A stretch of DNA of 64,000 nt from Polynucleobacter sp. KF022 (GCF_027924105.1 NZ_AP026972.1:620001-684000), one strand, 5' to 3'; positions 53,801 to 61,248 are shown, counted from the first letter of the stretch. Notes: generated by a model from the letters alone, not told the origin. Program-made: numbers and translations.

Positions 53801-54422
53801 GGTCATCAAACCTGCGCAAGAAAACGCGGTTGAGGATTTTGTCTTGGACTGGGACTCTGCGCAAGAAAGCCATACGCAAATGCTGTCTGACATCGAGAGT
53901 GGTGTGACGGTTGAAGTATTTGCGGGCGTGGATGAGCAGACAGGTAATCCTGATCCAGAAATCTTGGAAGAGGGTACAAACTTCCATAAGTTGCTAGAGT
54001 TCCTCACTCCCGATTCCAGTAATGAAACAAAACCACCTATGCCAAGCGAGCAGGAACTCATGAACTGGCTTAGTGTTGATCAGGACAGCGCAATCAAACT
54101 TATTACATACGTACAAAAAGTGCTTACAACCCCAGAGTTGAAACACTATCTGACATCAGGCGAGTGGGTGCAGGCTTGGAATGAGCTAGATATTACTAGT
54201 AAAGATGGCAAGAGCTATCGCATGGATCGCTTGGTGGAATTTGATGATCACTTAGCCATCATCGATTACAAGCTCACCATTCCAGAAGTGGGTAGTGATA
54301 AGTATGAAAAGTACCGCAAGCAATTGCAGGGCTACCAGGCCGAGCTCAAACGCATCAGAAAAGACAAGTCAAACAAGGCTTACTTGATTTCATCTAAGGG
54401 TGAGATGGTTGAGGTGAAGTAA
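50889..54422 (+). CDS. addA: AddA-like UvrD/RecB helicase-nuclease
   Basis: 1177 residues. SF1 helicase with Walker A CAGSGKT at 31-37, TFTRKAAQEM, VDEFQDTNPLQW, GDPKQSIYRFRRAD, MTIHGAKGLESP and LLYVAMTRARQ. A C-terminal RecB-type nuclease (about 1040-1177) has GTNFHKLLEF and AIIDYKL. GTG 50889 gives a 4-base overlap with addB and has AGGAAGGGAA upstream; the in-frame ATG at 50844 lies inside addB. Repairs broken ends in place of RecBCD. Confidence 0.87.
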   Translation: MSDLINMLPAKQTYSEKLACDPHRSVIVSACAGSGKTWLLVARMVRLLLDDVKPQEILALTFTRKAAQEMRDRLYGLLEQFSKSDDASLMKELTARGMEEVQAEKYLPKARALYEQVLANPQPIVIDTFHGWFGRLLGAAPVSLGIQPGFMLREDAKRLQEECLDDWWGDLTPELKAHYDVLLKYLGSYETQKLLMGKSSLFKQRGAWTFFVKQCDQTGITPLEHLKQSLHKLNLPNPLLAQWSAPNTLEDLQFLARCFQNSSVKDSDLLQYLLPAIACKERAGNVMEVASHFQTTFLTKEPKYRSNNDKALGEAKKYLEKMGESHRIDEHIAIKQHWGHTFEEYLQWRAEQDVFAINEAWFALNQSMMAHANAQKENMRVRDFDDLEVGVSLLMGEPEHAAYLQSRLDAKYKQILVDEFQDTNPLQWQILRAWLAGYSVGDEKPKVFIVGDPKQSIYRFRRADPRLFVSAAQFLHQHHGAAYIEQDKTRRNAHEINRVVNTIFQGEQVPPDYPYTEQQTLWTTPNEDRPTDAYAGRGEIYLLPLIPYAEQTQEPREGSAFDGAIADSSETVGVIQRQREGELVARLIKEIIATRKVADKEGGREIWREARASDFLLLVKRRKYLPQYERALRDVKLAYESPRLGGLLNTLEIDDLIALLTVLVTPRHDLPLAQVLRSPIFGFAEKQMQQLAVAMTSGHYRSWWDALQDSKDAKLQGAARYLKHWHLLGERLPVHDLLDRIYQEGDVRLKYAAVCQDLDRPQVLANLDAFLEVALNQDGGQYPSLSRFIQEMNTKRRGDDDETPDEGDVDAASDDNLVEVDEESEMSEEDRHKRVRLMTIHGAKGLESPFVIILDANNTDTNVDYSGVLIDWAPQEESPSHLSLFTSKTLTSPRAEINEAEKLIGEKENWNLLYVAMTRARQGLWISGDAQKPTTNNPSGLDKTSWYGKASKVELSVYQVGEQVVATDEFEVIKPAQENAVEDFVLDWDSAQESHTQMLSDIESGVTVEVFAGVDEQTGNPDPEILEEGTNFHKLLEFLTPDSSNETKPPMPSEQELMNWLSVDQDSAIKLITYVQKVLTTPELKHYLTSGEWVQAWNELDITSKDGKSYRMDRLVEFDDHLAIIDYKLTIPEVGSDKYEKYRKQLQGYQAELKRIRKDKSNKAYLISSKGEMVEVK

Positions 54423-54439
54423 GCGTCAAGGTGGAGATA

Positions 54440-54634
54440 TCAGTGATTATCTTTAGATTTATTATTGATTAAGGTGCTATTGCTAGACACCGCCTTTGTT
54501 CTGCCACGAACTAATCGATGTTTAATTTCACTCCACTCTTCATCTGTCATGGGTAGGTTATCGGGGTCAGACAGAGCGGCCTTAGTGATTGCGGCATCTT
54601 CTGCGGCACTTGGTCTAATCAGTTTTTTCTTCAT
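54440..54634 (-). CDS. BrnA-like antitoxin, possibly truncated
   Basis: 64 residues. The start KKKLIRPSAAEDAAITKAAL and DPDNLPMTDEEWSEI is the N-terminal pattern of BrnA-type antitoxins, which normally continue with a GRPK-containing DNA-binding end. Here RGRTKA is followed by a short Ser/Asn tail, so the C-terminus may be decayed. No brnT-like toxin lies upstream. A perfect 13-bp inverted repeat lies 22-55 bases upstream, where an autoregulatory operator should be. Orphan antitoxin or regulator is the best reading. Confidence 0.55.
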   Translation of the reverse strand: MKKKLIRPSAAEDAAITKAALSDPDNLPMTDEEWSEIKHRLVRGRTKAVSSNSTLINNKSKDNH

Positions 54635-54655
54635 TGGCAGATTTTATTGAGGAGA

Positions 54656-54689
54656 TTTTAGATATATTAGCGTACGAATATATCTAAAA
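54656..54689. promoter_or_regulatory. Large palindromic operator upstream of the BrnA-like gene
   Basis: Perfect 13-bp arms TTTTAGATATATT and AATATATCTAAAA around an 8-base centre that itself contains CGTACG. The AT-rich arms and position 22 bases before the start fit a repressor site rather than a terminator. Confidence 0.6.
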
Positions 54690-54890
54690 AAATTAAGGGA
54701 ATCCTAATAAATGAGGGCTTTGGAGGGGTATTAAGCACTATCATTGAGGCATGGAACGCTTCCCCATCATTCTCGAGCTTGTAGAAACTACACAACCTTG
54801 GCTTTTCCGAGTCAGCGTTTATCTGTCGAATGCCTTTCTGGATGACCCAGCAATACTGGCTTTTGCTTTTTGCTAAAACAGAAAGCAAGC
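54690..54890. other. Spacer with no recognisable gene
   Basis: Short open frames exist on both strands (41 codons on +, 73 on -), but none has a credible ribosome site or family pattern. It could be the remains of a lost toxin gene or mobile sequence; nothing proves this. Confidence 0.3.
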
Positions 54891-54894
54891 ACCC

Positions 54895-54927
54895 AATAAA
54901 AAACCACCGCTACGGTGGTTTTTTATT
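54895..54927. terminator. Bidirectional terminator
   Basis: 15-bp perfect stem AATAAAAAACCACCG/CGGTGGTTTTTTATT with a 3-base loop; T tracts on both sides. On the minus strand it ends the dehydrogenase-Bug operon. Confidence 0.92.
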
Positions 54928-54956
54928 TGAAGCGCAGAAAAAGCTCAGAGTGAAAT

Positions 54957-55919
54957 TTACTTAATCATTCCTGCATTCTTAGCATCATCCATGGCCTGAG
55001 CTGTTTTCTCTTTCATGAATGCTGGCATTTTTGCCAAAGGAATATCCACAATCACAAATCCAGAATCCTCAAGCTTCTTCTTGGTTTCAGGATCCGCATT
55101 GAGTTTTGCAAAGTAGTCAGACATTTTTTGCTGGAGCACTAGTGGGGTTGCTTTTGGTACAGCGACACCGCGATAAGCACCATCAACCCAGTTCAGACCC
55201 AATTCCTTGAAGGTGGGAACGTCTGGCAGGGCGGGGTTGCGCTTCTCGGTGGCAATGGCGAGCGTGCGTACCTTTCCTTTTTGTTGAATTGCTAAAGGCA
55301 AGTAACCCATGGCGCCATCAACGTGCATACCAATCAAAGCGGTAATCAAGTCACCGGTACCTTTAAAGGGAACGTAATTGATTTTGACGCCCGCTAATTT
55401 ATTCAGACGCTCCACTGCCATATGGTTAGCAGAGAACTGCGCTGAACCCGCTAAAGACATTTTGCCCGGATCTTTCTTAGCTGCCGCAATAAATTCTTGA
55501 TAGGTCTTGTAAGGGCTATCTGCAGAAACCATCAAGGCATCGGGAGTGAAGTGGTAGTAGTAGATCGCATTAATGTCTTCGGTCTTGTACTGAATGCCTT
55601 CCTGCAGTGGCTGCAAGATGGTGTGCGGAATATTGACGCCCACTACAGTTGCGCCATCAGCAGGATAGGTATTGAGTGCGCTCCACACTAAAGCGCCGCC
55701 CGCACCAGCGCGATTCATCACTACCATCGGCTGTTTGAACTTCTTGGCAGAAATATCAGCTTGATAACGCGCTACCAGGTCAGACTCGCCAGCAGGTGGG
55801 AAGGGGATGATGTACTGAATGGTTTTATCCGGAAAAGGCTGGGCACTTACGCCAGATAGCAACCCGAATGAAAGCAAGCAAGCACCTAGTATTCCACTTA
55901 GTAATTTAAAAAGCTTCAT
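54957..55919 (-). CDS. Bug family substrate-binding protein (TTT), copy 5
   Basis: 320 residues. Signal peptide about 1-26 (LLSGVSAQ), IQYIIPFPPAGESDLVARYQ and INYVPFKGTGDLITALIG. It differs from the other four at the ligand loop (PPAGESD rather than PPGGAxD). Its start overlaps the tartrate/malate dehydrogenase stop by 4 bases, so its ligand is probably the substrate of that enzyme or a related C4 acid. Confidence 0.87.
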   Translation of the reverse strand: MKLFKLLSGILGACLLSFGLLSGVSAQPFPDKTIQYIIPFPPAGESDLVARYQADISAKKFKQPMVVMNRAGAGGALVWSALNTYPADGATVVGVNIPHTILQPLQEGIQYKTEDINAIYYYHFTPDALMVSADSPYKTYQEFIAAAKKDPGKMSLAGSAQFSANHMAVERLNKLAGVKINYVPFKGTGDLITALIGMHVDGAMGYLPLAIQQKGKVRTLAIATEKRNPALPDVPTFKELGLNWVDGAYRGVAVPKATPLVLQQKMSDYFAKLNADPETKKKLEDSGFVIVDIPLAKMPAFMKEKTAQAMDDAKNAGMIK

Positions 55920-56983
55920 TTGGAGATCTCCTCGATAACTGCATTAGTAACATCACTCATCATGGCGGTGCCGCCTAAATCACGGGTGTGTAGCTTTGGA
56001 TTGGCGGTTACTTTTTCGATCGCTGCCATGAGTTTTGCGCCGAGGGCTTTCTCACCCAAGAAGTCGAGCATCATGACGGCTGACCAGAAGGTACCAATCG
56101 GATTGGCAAGCCCTTTGCCCATGATGTCAAAAGCAGAACCATGAATCGGTTCAAACATCGATGGGTAACGACGCTCTGGATCCAGGTTGGCAGTCGGGGC
56201 AATACCTAAACTGCCAGCGAGTGCAGCTGCTAAATCGCTTAAGACGTCAGCATGCAAGTTAGTGGCAACAATGGTGTCTAAAGATTCGGGGCGGTTGACC
56301 ATGCGCGCAGTAGCAGCATCAACCAACTCTTTATCCCAAGTGACATCCGGAAAGTCTTTAGCAACGATGTTGGCAATCTCATCCCACATCACCATGCCAT
56401 GACGCTGGGCATTGGACTTGGTAATGACGGTGAGGTGCTTGCGAGGACGTGACTGCGCTAACTTAAAGGCAAAGCGCTGTACGCGCTCAACGCCAACACG
56501 GGTCATGATGCTCATATCGGAAGCGACTTCAATGGGATGGCCTTGGTGGGCTCTGCCGCCCACGCCAGAGTATTCGCCTTCGGAGTTCTCGCGCACGATC
56601 ACCCAATCGAGTTGACCGGGTTTGCAATTGCGCAGTGGTGTTTCAATACCAGGAAGAATGCGAGTAGGGCGTACGTTGGCGTATTGATCAAAGCCCTGAC
56701 AAATTTTTAAACGCAGACCCCACAAAGTAATGTGATCCGGAATCTTAGGATCACCAGCGGAGCCGAACAAGATAGCGTCTTTGGAACGCAAAGGTTCGAG
56801 ACCATCGTCGGGCATCATGATGCCGTGCTTGCGGTAGTAATCGCCACCCCAAGCAAAGTGCTCAAACTCAAAAGCGACTTCAGGGTGTTTTTTGCTTAAG
56901 GCGTTTAATACCTTTTCGCATTCGGGAATAACTTCTTTACCAATGCCATCGCCCGGCACGGACGCAATCTTGTACGTCTTCAT
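55916..56983 (-). CDS. Tartrate/D-malate dehydrogenase family (isopropylmalate-type)
   Basis: 355-residue NAD-dependent beta-decarboxylating dehydrogenase. VPGDGIGKEV at the N-terminus, HITLWGLRLKICQGFDQYAN-type substrate loop (tartrate/D-malate branch rather than LeuB), RENSEGEYSG, and the metal motif DAATARMVNRP with later LHADVLSDLAAALAG. ATG 56983 is chosen because GGAGAC lies 4-5 bases upstream; the open frame further up to 57241 is not protein-like and runs into the LexA-controlled promoter. Translationally coupled to Bug copy 5. Confidence 0.87.
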   Translation of the reverse strand: MKTYKIASVPGDGIGKEVIPECEKVLNALSKKHPEVAFEFEHFAWGGDYYRKHGIMMPDDGLEPLRSKDAILFGSAGDPKIPDHITLWGLRLKICQGFDQYANVRPTRILPGIETPLRNCKPGQLDWVIVRENSEGEYSGVGGRAHQGHPIEVASDMSIMTRVGVERVQRFAFKLAQSRPRKHLTVITKSNAQRHGMVMWDEIANIVAKDFPDVTWDKELVDAATARMVNRPESLDTIVATNLHADVLSDLAAALAGSLGIAPTANLDPERRYPSMFEPIHGSAFDIMGKGLANPIGTFWSAVMMLDFLGEKALGAKLMAAIEKVTANPKLHTRDLGGTAMMSDVTNAVIEEISK

Positions 56984-57187
56984 ATGTCTCCTACTATTGT
57001 TTTTGTATGAGTTACTTAAGGCGTAACTTCTAGATCCATTATGCAATTCTTGGAGTCCAATGCAAGCTTGAGGCACTTGGGGTTTATGGCTAGAGAAGGA
57101 GTCTGAAAAGACCGGAAAAAGAGGGGGTGGGAGGCTCCCATAGCCCCAAAACAACAAAAATAAGGCCATTTTTGCGGTTTTTACATA

Positions 57188-57207
57188 TACTGTATAAACA
57201 TACAGTA
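57188..57207. promoter_or_regulatory. LexA (SOS) box
   Basis: TACTGTATAAACATACAGTA is a perfect match to the CTGT-N8-ACAG operator with the flanking TA/TA. It ends 5 bases before the first umuD ATG, so LexA would block the promoter completely. Confidence 0.93.
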
Positions 57208-57212
57208 TATTA

Positions 57213-57713
57213 ATGACTATGACGCAAGTAATGAACCCCACAAAAGTAACTCTAAGCCAGGCACCACAAGCCTTGGCGGGGCATTTTGCTGCTTATGAGC
57301 TTAAGCTCCTGAGTCACCGGATTTCAGCTGGATTCCCTAGTCCAGCAGCAGATTACGCTGAGGATGGTTTGGATTTGAACCATTACCTGGTTCAGAACAA
57401 GCCAGCCACCTTCATGTTCACCGTGAAGGGGGATTCGATGTTGGGCGCAGGCATTTGCGACGGCGATAAGGTGGTCGTTGATAAAGCACTCAAACCAAAA
57501 CACAAAGACATTGTTGTGGCTGTCGTCGATGGTGAATACACCATGAAGCGCCTCTATCAATTGCGTGGTCGTATTGAGCTCCAACCAGAAAACCCCCATT
57601 ACCAACCCATCACCTTTAATGAGGGTAGTGAGTTGCAAATCTGGGGTGTAGTTGTTGGAGTGGTTCGAAAGTACAGCAATGCCAGTACTAGATATAACAA
57701 AGAGGGCAAGTGA
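57213..57713 (+). CDS. umuD: SOS mutagenesis protein UmuD
   Basis: 166-residue S24 peptidase that self-cleaves with RecA help to form UmuD'. Cleavage site Ala39-Gly40 in RISAGFPSPAADY; catalytic Ser75 (GDSM) and Lys112. The rest (VKGDSMLGAGICDGDKVVVD, DIVVAVVDGEYTMKRL) matches E. coli UmuD. The start may be the ATG at 57213, 57219 or 57231, because the LexA box leaves little leader; the later ones remove only a few residues. umuC begins 2 bases after the stop. Confidence 0.93.
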   Translation: MTMTQVMNPTKVTLSQAPQALAGHFAAYELKLLSHRISAGFPSPAADYAEDGLDLNHYLVQNKPATFMFTVKGDSMLGAGICDGDKVVVDKALKPKHKDIVVAVVDGEYTMKRLYQLRGRIELQPENPHYQPITFNEGSELQIWGVVVGVVRKYSNASTRYNKEGK

Positions 57714-57714
57714 G

Positions 57715-59040
57715 ATGAATCCCCATTCACAAACCACATCAAGCTCATCAAATTCACTCTTCGCCCTCGTCGATGTAAATAACTTCTACGTTTCTTGCGA
57801 GCGCGTATTCCAGCCTAAGCTAGAAGACGTGCCGATGGTGGTGCTCTCGAATAACGATGGCTGTGCTGTAGCGCGTAGCGCTGAAGTTAAAGCACTTGGC
57901 GTGAAGATGGGTACACCTTGGTTTCAGATGAAAGCTCTTGCCAAGAAGCATGGCATCCTGGCTCAATCATCCAACTACACGCTGTATGGGGATATGAGTA
58001 GCCGAGTAGTTCAGGTACTCAGAACATTTACACCTAACTTAGAGGTCTACAGCATCGATGAGAGCTTCTTGCAAATCGAAACTGTCCTCAAGCAATATCA
58101 AGACACCATTGAGTTGGGTCAGAAGATTAAAGAACAAGTCAAAGATACTACCGGCTTACCAGTTTGCGTAGGTATTGGCGCCAGCAAGACCTTAGCAAAG
58201 CTAGCCAATCACTTGGCTAAAAAGCACAAGCAGTTTTCTGGTGTATGCGATGTCAATGCTATGGCCAAAGAAGAGCTCTATCAGTGGATGAGTGAAACTG
58301 AAGTGGGTGAGGTTTGGGGCGTAGGTAAACAAATCGCCAAGAAACTCAAAGCCCAAAATATTCAAAGCGTATTTGATCTCTTGCAAGCTTCACCACAAGC
58401 CATGTGTCAGCAGTTTGGCGTAGTCATGGAGCGTCTTTGCTACGAACTACGTGGCACATCTTGCCTGCAGTTAGAGGAAGTGGCGCCAGCCAAACAACAA
58501 ATCATTGCCTCACGTAGCTTTGGTAAGCCTGTCACTAGCGAAGCTGAGCTTGCGCAGTCGGTTGCCACTCATGTGGCCCGTGCAGCTGAAAAGCTCAGAG
58601 CGCAAAACAGCACTACGGGCGCGCTCACAGTATTTATCCAGACTAATCCGTTTAAGCAAAACGAACCGCAGCACCATCAAAGTGTCACGATTCCACTGGT
58701 AGACCCAACAGATAACACGCTGACACTAACGAATGCTGCGCTAGCAGGTCTGAAGCAAATCTACCAAGCGAGCTTTCGTTATAAGAAAGCAGGCGTCATT
58801 CTCAATTTGATTAGCGATAAGCCCACAGCCCAGCAATCCTTGTTTGACGATATCGAAACCAAAGGCAAATCTGCTCATCTCATGAAAGCAGTGGATGAAA
58901 TCAATACGCGCTTTGGTAATGCGGCCATTAGATCCGCAGCTTCAGGAACCAATAGCGCTAAACAAGAGTGGCAAATGAGATCGGGTAATAGATCGCCGAA
59001 CTATACGACCCGCTGGGATGAGTTGCCAGTGGCTAGGTAA
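57715..59040 (+). CDS. umuC: DNA polymerase V catalytic subunit UmuC
   Basis: Y-family translesion polymerase, 441 residues. Catalytic Asp20 in ALVDVNNFYVSCERVF and Asp115-Glu116 in YSIDESFLQ; helix-hairpin-helix EVGEVWGVGKQIAKKL, little finger around 290-380 and a C-terminal beta-clamp region. ATG 57715 has GAGGGCAAGTGAG upstream and follows the umuD stop; an ATG at 57652 lies inside umuD. Acts with UmuD' at stalled forks in the SOS response. Confidence 0.95.
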   Translation: MNPHSQTTSSSSNSLFALVDVNNFYVSCERVFQPKLEDVPMVVLSNNDGCAVARSAEVKALGVKMGTPWFQMKALAKKHGILAQSSNYTLYGDMSSRVVQVLRTFTPNLEVYSIDESFLQIETVLKQYQDTIELGQKIKEQVKDTTGLPVCVGIGASKTLAKLANHLAKKHKQFSGVCDVNAMAKEELYQWMSETEVGEVWGVGKQIAKKLKAQNIQSVFDLLQASPQAMCQQFGVVMERLCYELRGTSCLQLEEVAPAKQQIIASRSFGKPVTSEAELAQSVATHVARAAEKLRAQNSTTGALTVFIQTNPFKQNEPQHHQSVTIPLVDPTDNTLTLTNAALAGLKQIYQASFRYKKAGVILNLISDKPTAQQSLFDDIETKGKSAHLMKAVDEINTRFGNAAIRSAASGTNSAKQEWQMRSGNRSPNYTTRWDELPVAR

Positions 59041-59102
59041 AGAAATTCAGCAGCAAGTATTCACTAATAAGTAACACGCAACAACATATTAAGGAGAAAC
59101 AA

Positions 59103-59246
59103 ATGAACACAATCAACAACTTAATGAACAACTTTAACGGCATCTCATTGGCAGTGATCATGGTCCTGTCCTACTGCGCAGTGTTGAAAAACACAAAGCG
59201 TCATGATGTTGAAACAAAGCAGATCTTTAATCGTAAGTATCAGTAA
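59103..59246 (+). CDS. Small membrane protein downstream of umuDC, 47 residues
   Basis: MNTINNLMNNFNGISLAVIM opens into a hydrophobic helix (about 14-28, ending VLSYCAVL), followed by a basic tail KNTKRHDVETKQIFNRKYQ. AAGGAGA precedes the ATG by 5 bases, one of the best ribosome sites in the window. It starts 62 bases after umuC with no terminator in between, so it may belong to the SOS transcript. A hairpin at 59293-59324 follows. Family not recognised. Confidence 0.65.
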   Translation: MNTINNLMNNFNGISLAVIMVLSYCAVLKNTKRHDVETKQIFNRKYQ

Positions 59247-59292
59247 AGAACATTGCGGTAGCAGCAAGTAGAGAATAAGCGGTAGGCAGAGG

Positions 59293-59324
59293 GGGAATAA
59301 GGAAATCACGGATTCCTTATTCCC
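59293..59324. terminator. Hairpin after the small SOS-linked gene
   Basis: 12-bp perfect stem GGGAATAAGGAA/TTCCTTATTCCC with an 8-base loop; T tract poor. Plausible end of the umuDC-small protein transcript. Confidence 0.55.
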
Positions 59325-59406
59325 TATTGCATATTAGGGGCGAGTAGATAATTCCCCTAGGGTTGTTAAGTCTTTAATACCCCTAAAAAGTGGTTAAGAT
59401 TCGGAT

Positions 59407-59949
59407 ATGAATCCAGATAAAGAAACCTTCTTAGATAAAAAATTACGCCCCTTGCCGCGTTGGATATTTATGTCCCGCTGGTTGCAAGCACCACTCTATT
59501 TGGGATTGATTGTTGCCCAGGGTGTATATGTTTGGCAGTTCTGGATAGAGCTAGTCCACCTCATCACGATGATGGCAGATAAGTCGATGACTGAAACTGC
59601 CTTAATGTTAGTAGTTCTAGGTTTGATCGACGTCGTCATGATCTCCAATTTATTGGTGATGGTGATTGTGGGCGGCTGGGAGACTTTTGTTTCTCGTTTG
59701 GAATTGGAAAACCATCCCGATCAGCCTGAATGGCTCTCGCATGTAAACGCAGGAGTGCTCAAGGTAAAGCTGGCAACAGCCATTATTGGCATCTCATCGA
59801 TCCATTTGCTCAAGACATTCATCAATGCGGCATCCTATGATGAAAAAACCTTGATGTGGCAAACCTTAATCCACATTACTTTTGTTCTATCGGCTGTAGC
59901 GATTGCCTATACCGAAAAAATAGTAACAGCAGCTCATAAGCCGCATTAA
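59407..59949 (+). CDS. UPF0114 (YqhA) family membrane protein
   Basis: 180 residues with four helices, in order near 28-46, 65-90, 117-135 and 148-168. Family marks are RWIFMSRWLQAPLYLGLI, ISNLLVMVIVGGWETFVS and LKVKLATAIIGISSIHLL. Function unknown. 29 bases upstream of the YkgJ-type gene on the same strand. Confidence 0.85.
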   Translation: MNPDKETFLDKKLRPLPRWIFMSRWLQAPLYLGLIVAQGVYVWQFWIELVHLITMMADKSMTETALMLVVLGLIDVVMISNLLVMVIVGGWETFVSRLELENHPDQPEWLSHVNAGVLKVKLATAIIGISSIHLLKTFINAASYDEKTLMWQTLIHITFVLSAVAIAYTEKIVTAAHKPH

Positions 59950-59978
59950 TGGCCGAATAATTTTTTTCTCTCATTTAG

Positions 59979-60329
59979 ATGGATTTAACAAATCCCTGTT
60001 TTGACTGTGGCATGTGTTGCCAGTATTTCCGGGTCAGTTTTTACCATGGAGAAATTGCTGGCAATGGTACGGGTACCGTTCCAGGGAACCTGACTACTAG
60101 AGTCTCTACACATTTGGCTTGCATGAAAGGCACGGAGAAGGGCAATGCACCATGCATCGCACTTCGCCATACCCAGGAAGATGGTTATCGCTGCTCTATC
60201 TACGAGCAGCGCTCGAGCTCGTGTAGATCATTTGATGTTCTCAATGAAGACGGAAGCATCAATGAGGTGTGTCAAAAACTACAGCAGATTGCAAAACAGA
60301 AAAAGCAGCAAGGATTGCCGGCTATTTAG
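59979..60329 (+). CDS. YkgJ family cysteine-cluster protein
   Basis: 116 residues. Cysteines in PCFDCGMCCQYF, then HLACMKG, APCIAL, YRCSIYEQRSSSCRSF and VCQK give the zinc or iron-binding pattern of the UPF0153/YkgJ family. Soluble; function unknown. Its 3' end overlaps the convergent exonuclease gene by 8 bases. Confidence 0.85.
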   Translation: MDLTNPCFDCGMCCQYFRVSFYHGEIAGNGTGTVPGNLTTRVSTHLACMKGTEKGNAPCIALRHTQEDGYRCSIYEQRSSSCRSFDVLNEDGSINEVCQKLQQIAKQKKQQGLPAI

Positions 60330-60981
60330 CTTCTAATGCTTTGCGTAGATATTCCGAGACATTGTCTTGACGCAACATCCATTGCTTGTAGTCAGTAGGC
60401 ATTTGGCTAATCAGTTCACCTTTATGTTTGCCATAGGGCATCACCTTCGGAATGCGTGCTTTCTCAGACATTTCCCAGAAGGCATCTAAAGAGATGGGAT
60501 GAAGCTTATCAATGATTTGCCCCACAATCTTGGAGCAAATCCATACATCCGCTAATGCGCTGTGCGCGTTGCGTAATTGATCTCTAGCGGTATCGCGTTC
60601 GAAGTGATAGAGCAGGGCGCTTTGAGTATGGCTATCGAGCTCAGGCCAAAGGCTACGAGCAAGCGCCAAGGTGCAGATACGCTTCACTTCTGGTTTGCCA
60701 ATGGCAATCCAATCAAAATCAATATTGTGACCAATTAAATATTTGGTGCCAGCAGGCAATCGGAAAGAGCTGCTTGCAGGGCAATTGACCAACTCTTCAT
60801 CCATGATGTGGTGTGTAGCAAGAGCACCCAAGCTAATTGACTTACCAGGGTTGTAGCGCTGCACCCAAGGATTACCTACTTCAAATGGATTTAAGGAAGT
60901 GACGTCTAATGAAGCGGCTTCAATAATGACAGCATCGTTCTTATCAGTTGCTTCTACGTCAAAAATAATGGCTTGTGGCAT
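60322..60981 (-). CDS. DEDDh exonuclease with C-terminal DUF3820 domain
   Basis: 219 residues. DnaQ-like fold with Asp8, Glu10 (IIFDVEATD), Asp88 (GHNIDFD), His140 and Asp145 (NAHSALADV), all five catalytic positions present. The C-terminal 50 residues (MPYGKHKGELISQMPTDYKQW) are DUF3820, often found at the end of such nucleases. Similar to ExoX-type 3'-5' exonucleases; target (DNA or RNA) unknown. Confidence 0.87.
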   Translation of the reverse strand: MPQAIIFDVEATDKNDAVIIEAASLDVTSLNPFEVGNPWVQRYNPGKSISLGALATHHIMDEELVNCPASSSFRLPAGTKYLIGHNIDFDWIAIGKPEVKRICTLALARSLWPELDSHTQSALLYHFERDTARDQLRNAHSALADVWICSKIVGQIIDKLHPISLDAFWEMSEKARIPKVMPYGKHKGELISQMPTDYKQWMLRQDNVSEYLRKALEAK

Positions 60982-61090
60982 AAGGTCTTTAGTAATGTTG
61001 TGTAGATGTATTGTGCCCTGTCTTCCGAACGGCTTACATCTAAATCATCCCAAATCCCTACTCGATCGGATCTGAAGGCGCTACGCTGAA

Positions 61091-61108
61091 CTCTTCTATA
61101 TAGAGGAG
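61091..61108. repeat. Near-palindrome over a ribosome-binding site
   Basis: CTCTTCTATATAGAGGAG is an 18-base palindrome with one G-U pair. Its right half contains the AGAGGAGG that would serve the small open frame at 61117. Confidence 0.4.
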
Positions 61109-61116
61109 GGCTTGCT

Positions 61117-61248
61117 TTGCGAGTGTCAATTGAGTGTTCTCATAAGCAATTACAACTATTTAGAATTTCTTTGGACGCACGAACTGTCCTGGTTTTGCTC
61201 ATTATTTGGATGATTTGGGGGATTTTCAGGATTCTGAAGATTTTTTAA
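61117..61248 (+). CDS. Possible small membrane protein, 43 residues
   Basis: TTG start 7 bases after AGGAGG. The protein begins MRVSIECSHKQLQLF and ends in a strongly hydrophobic helix, TVLVLLIIWMIWGIFRILKIF. No family is known to me. In AT-rich sequence such a helix can arise by chance, but the ribosome site is unusually good. It lies between the exonuclease and the amide-hydrolase gene in an otherwise empty 336-base gap. Confidence 0.35.
   Translation: MRVSIECSHKQLQLFRISLDARTVLVLLIIWMIWGIFRILKIF

Noticed and set aside
54667..54888. 73-codon minus-strand frame and 41-codon plus-strand frame between the antitoxin operator and the terminator
   Set aside because: Neither has a usable ribosome site or recognisable family; the first would run through the operator. 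Possible gene remains, but not supportable as CDS.
56984..57241. N-terminal extension of the tartrate/malate dehydrogenase frame back to 57241
   Set aside because: The family N-terminus begins at the ATG at 56983, which has a good ribosome site; the extension is not protein-like and covers the LexA box and umuD start.
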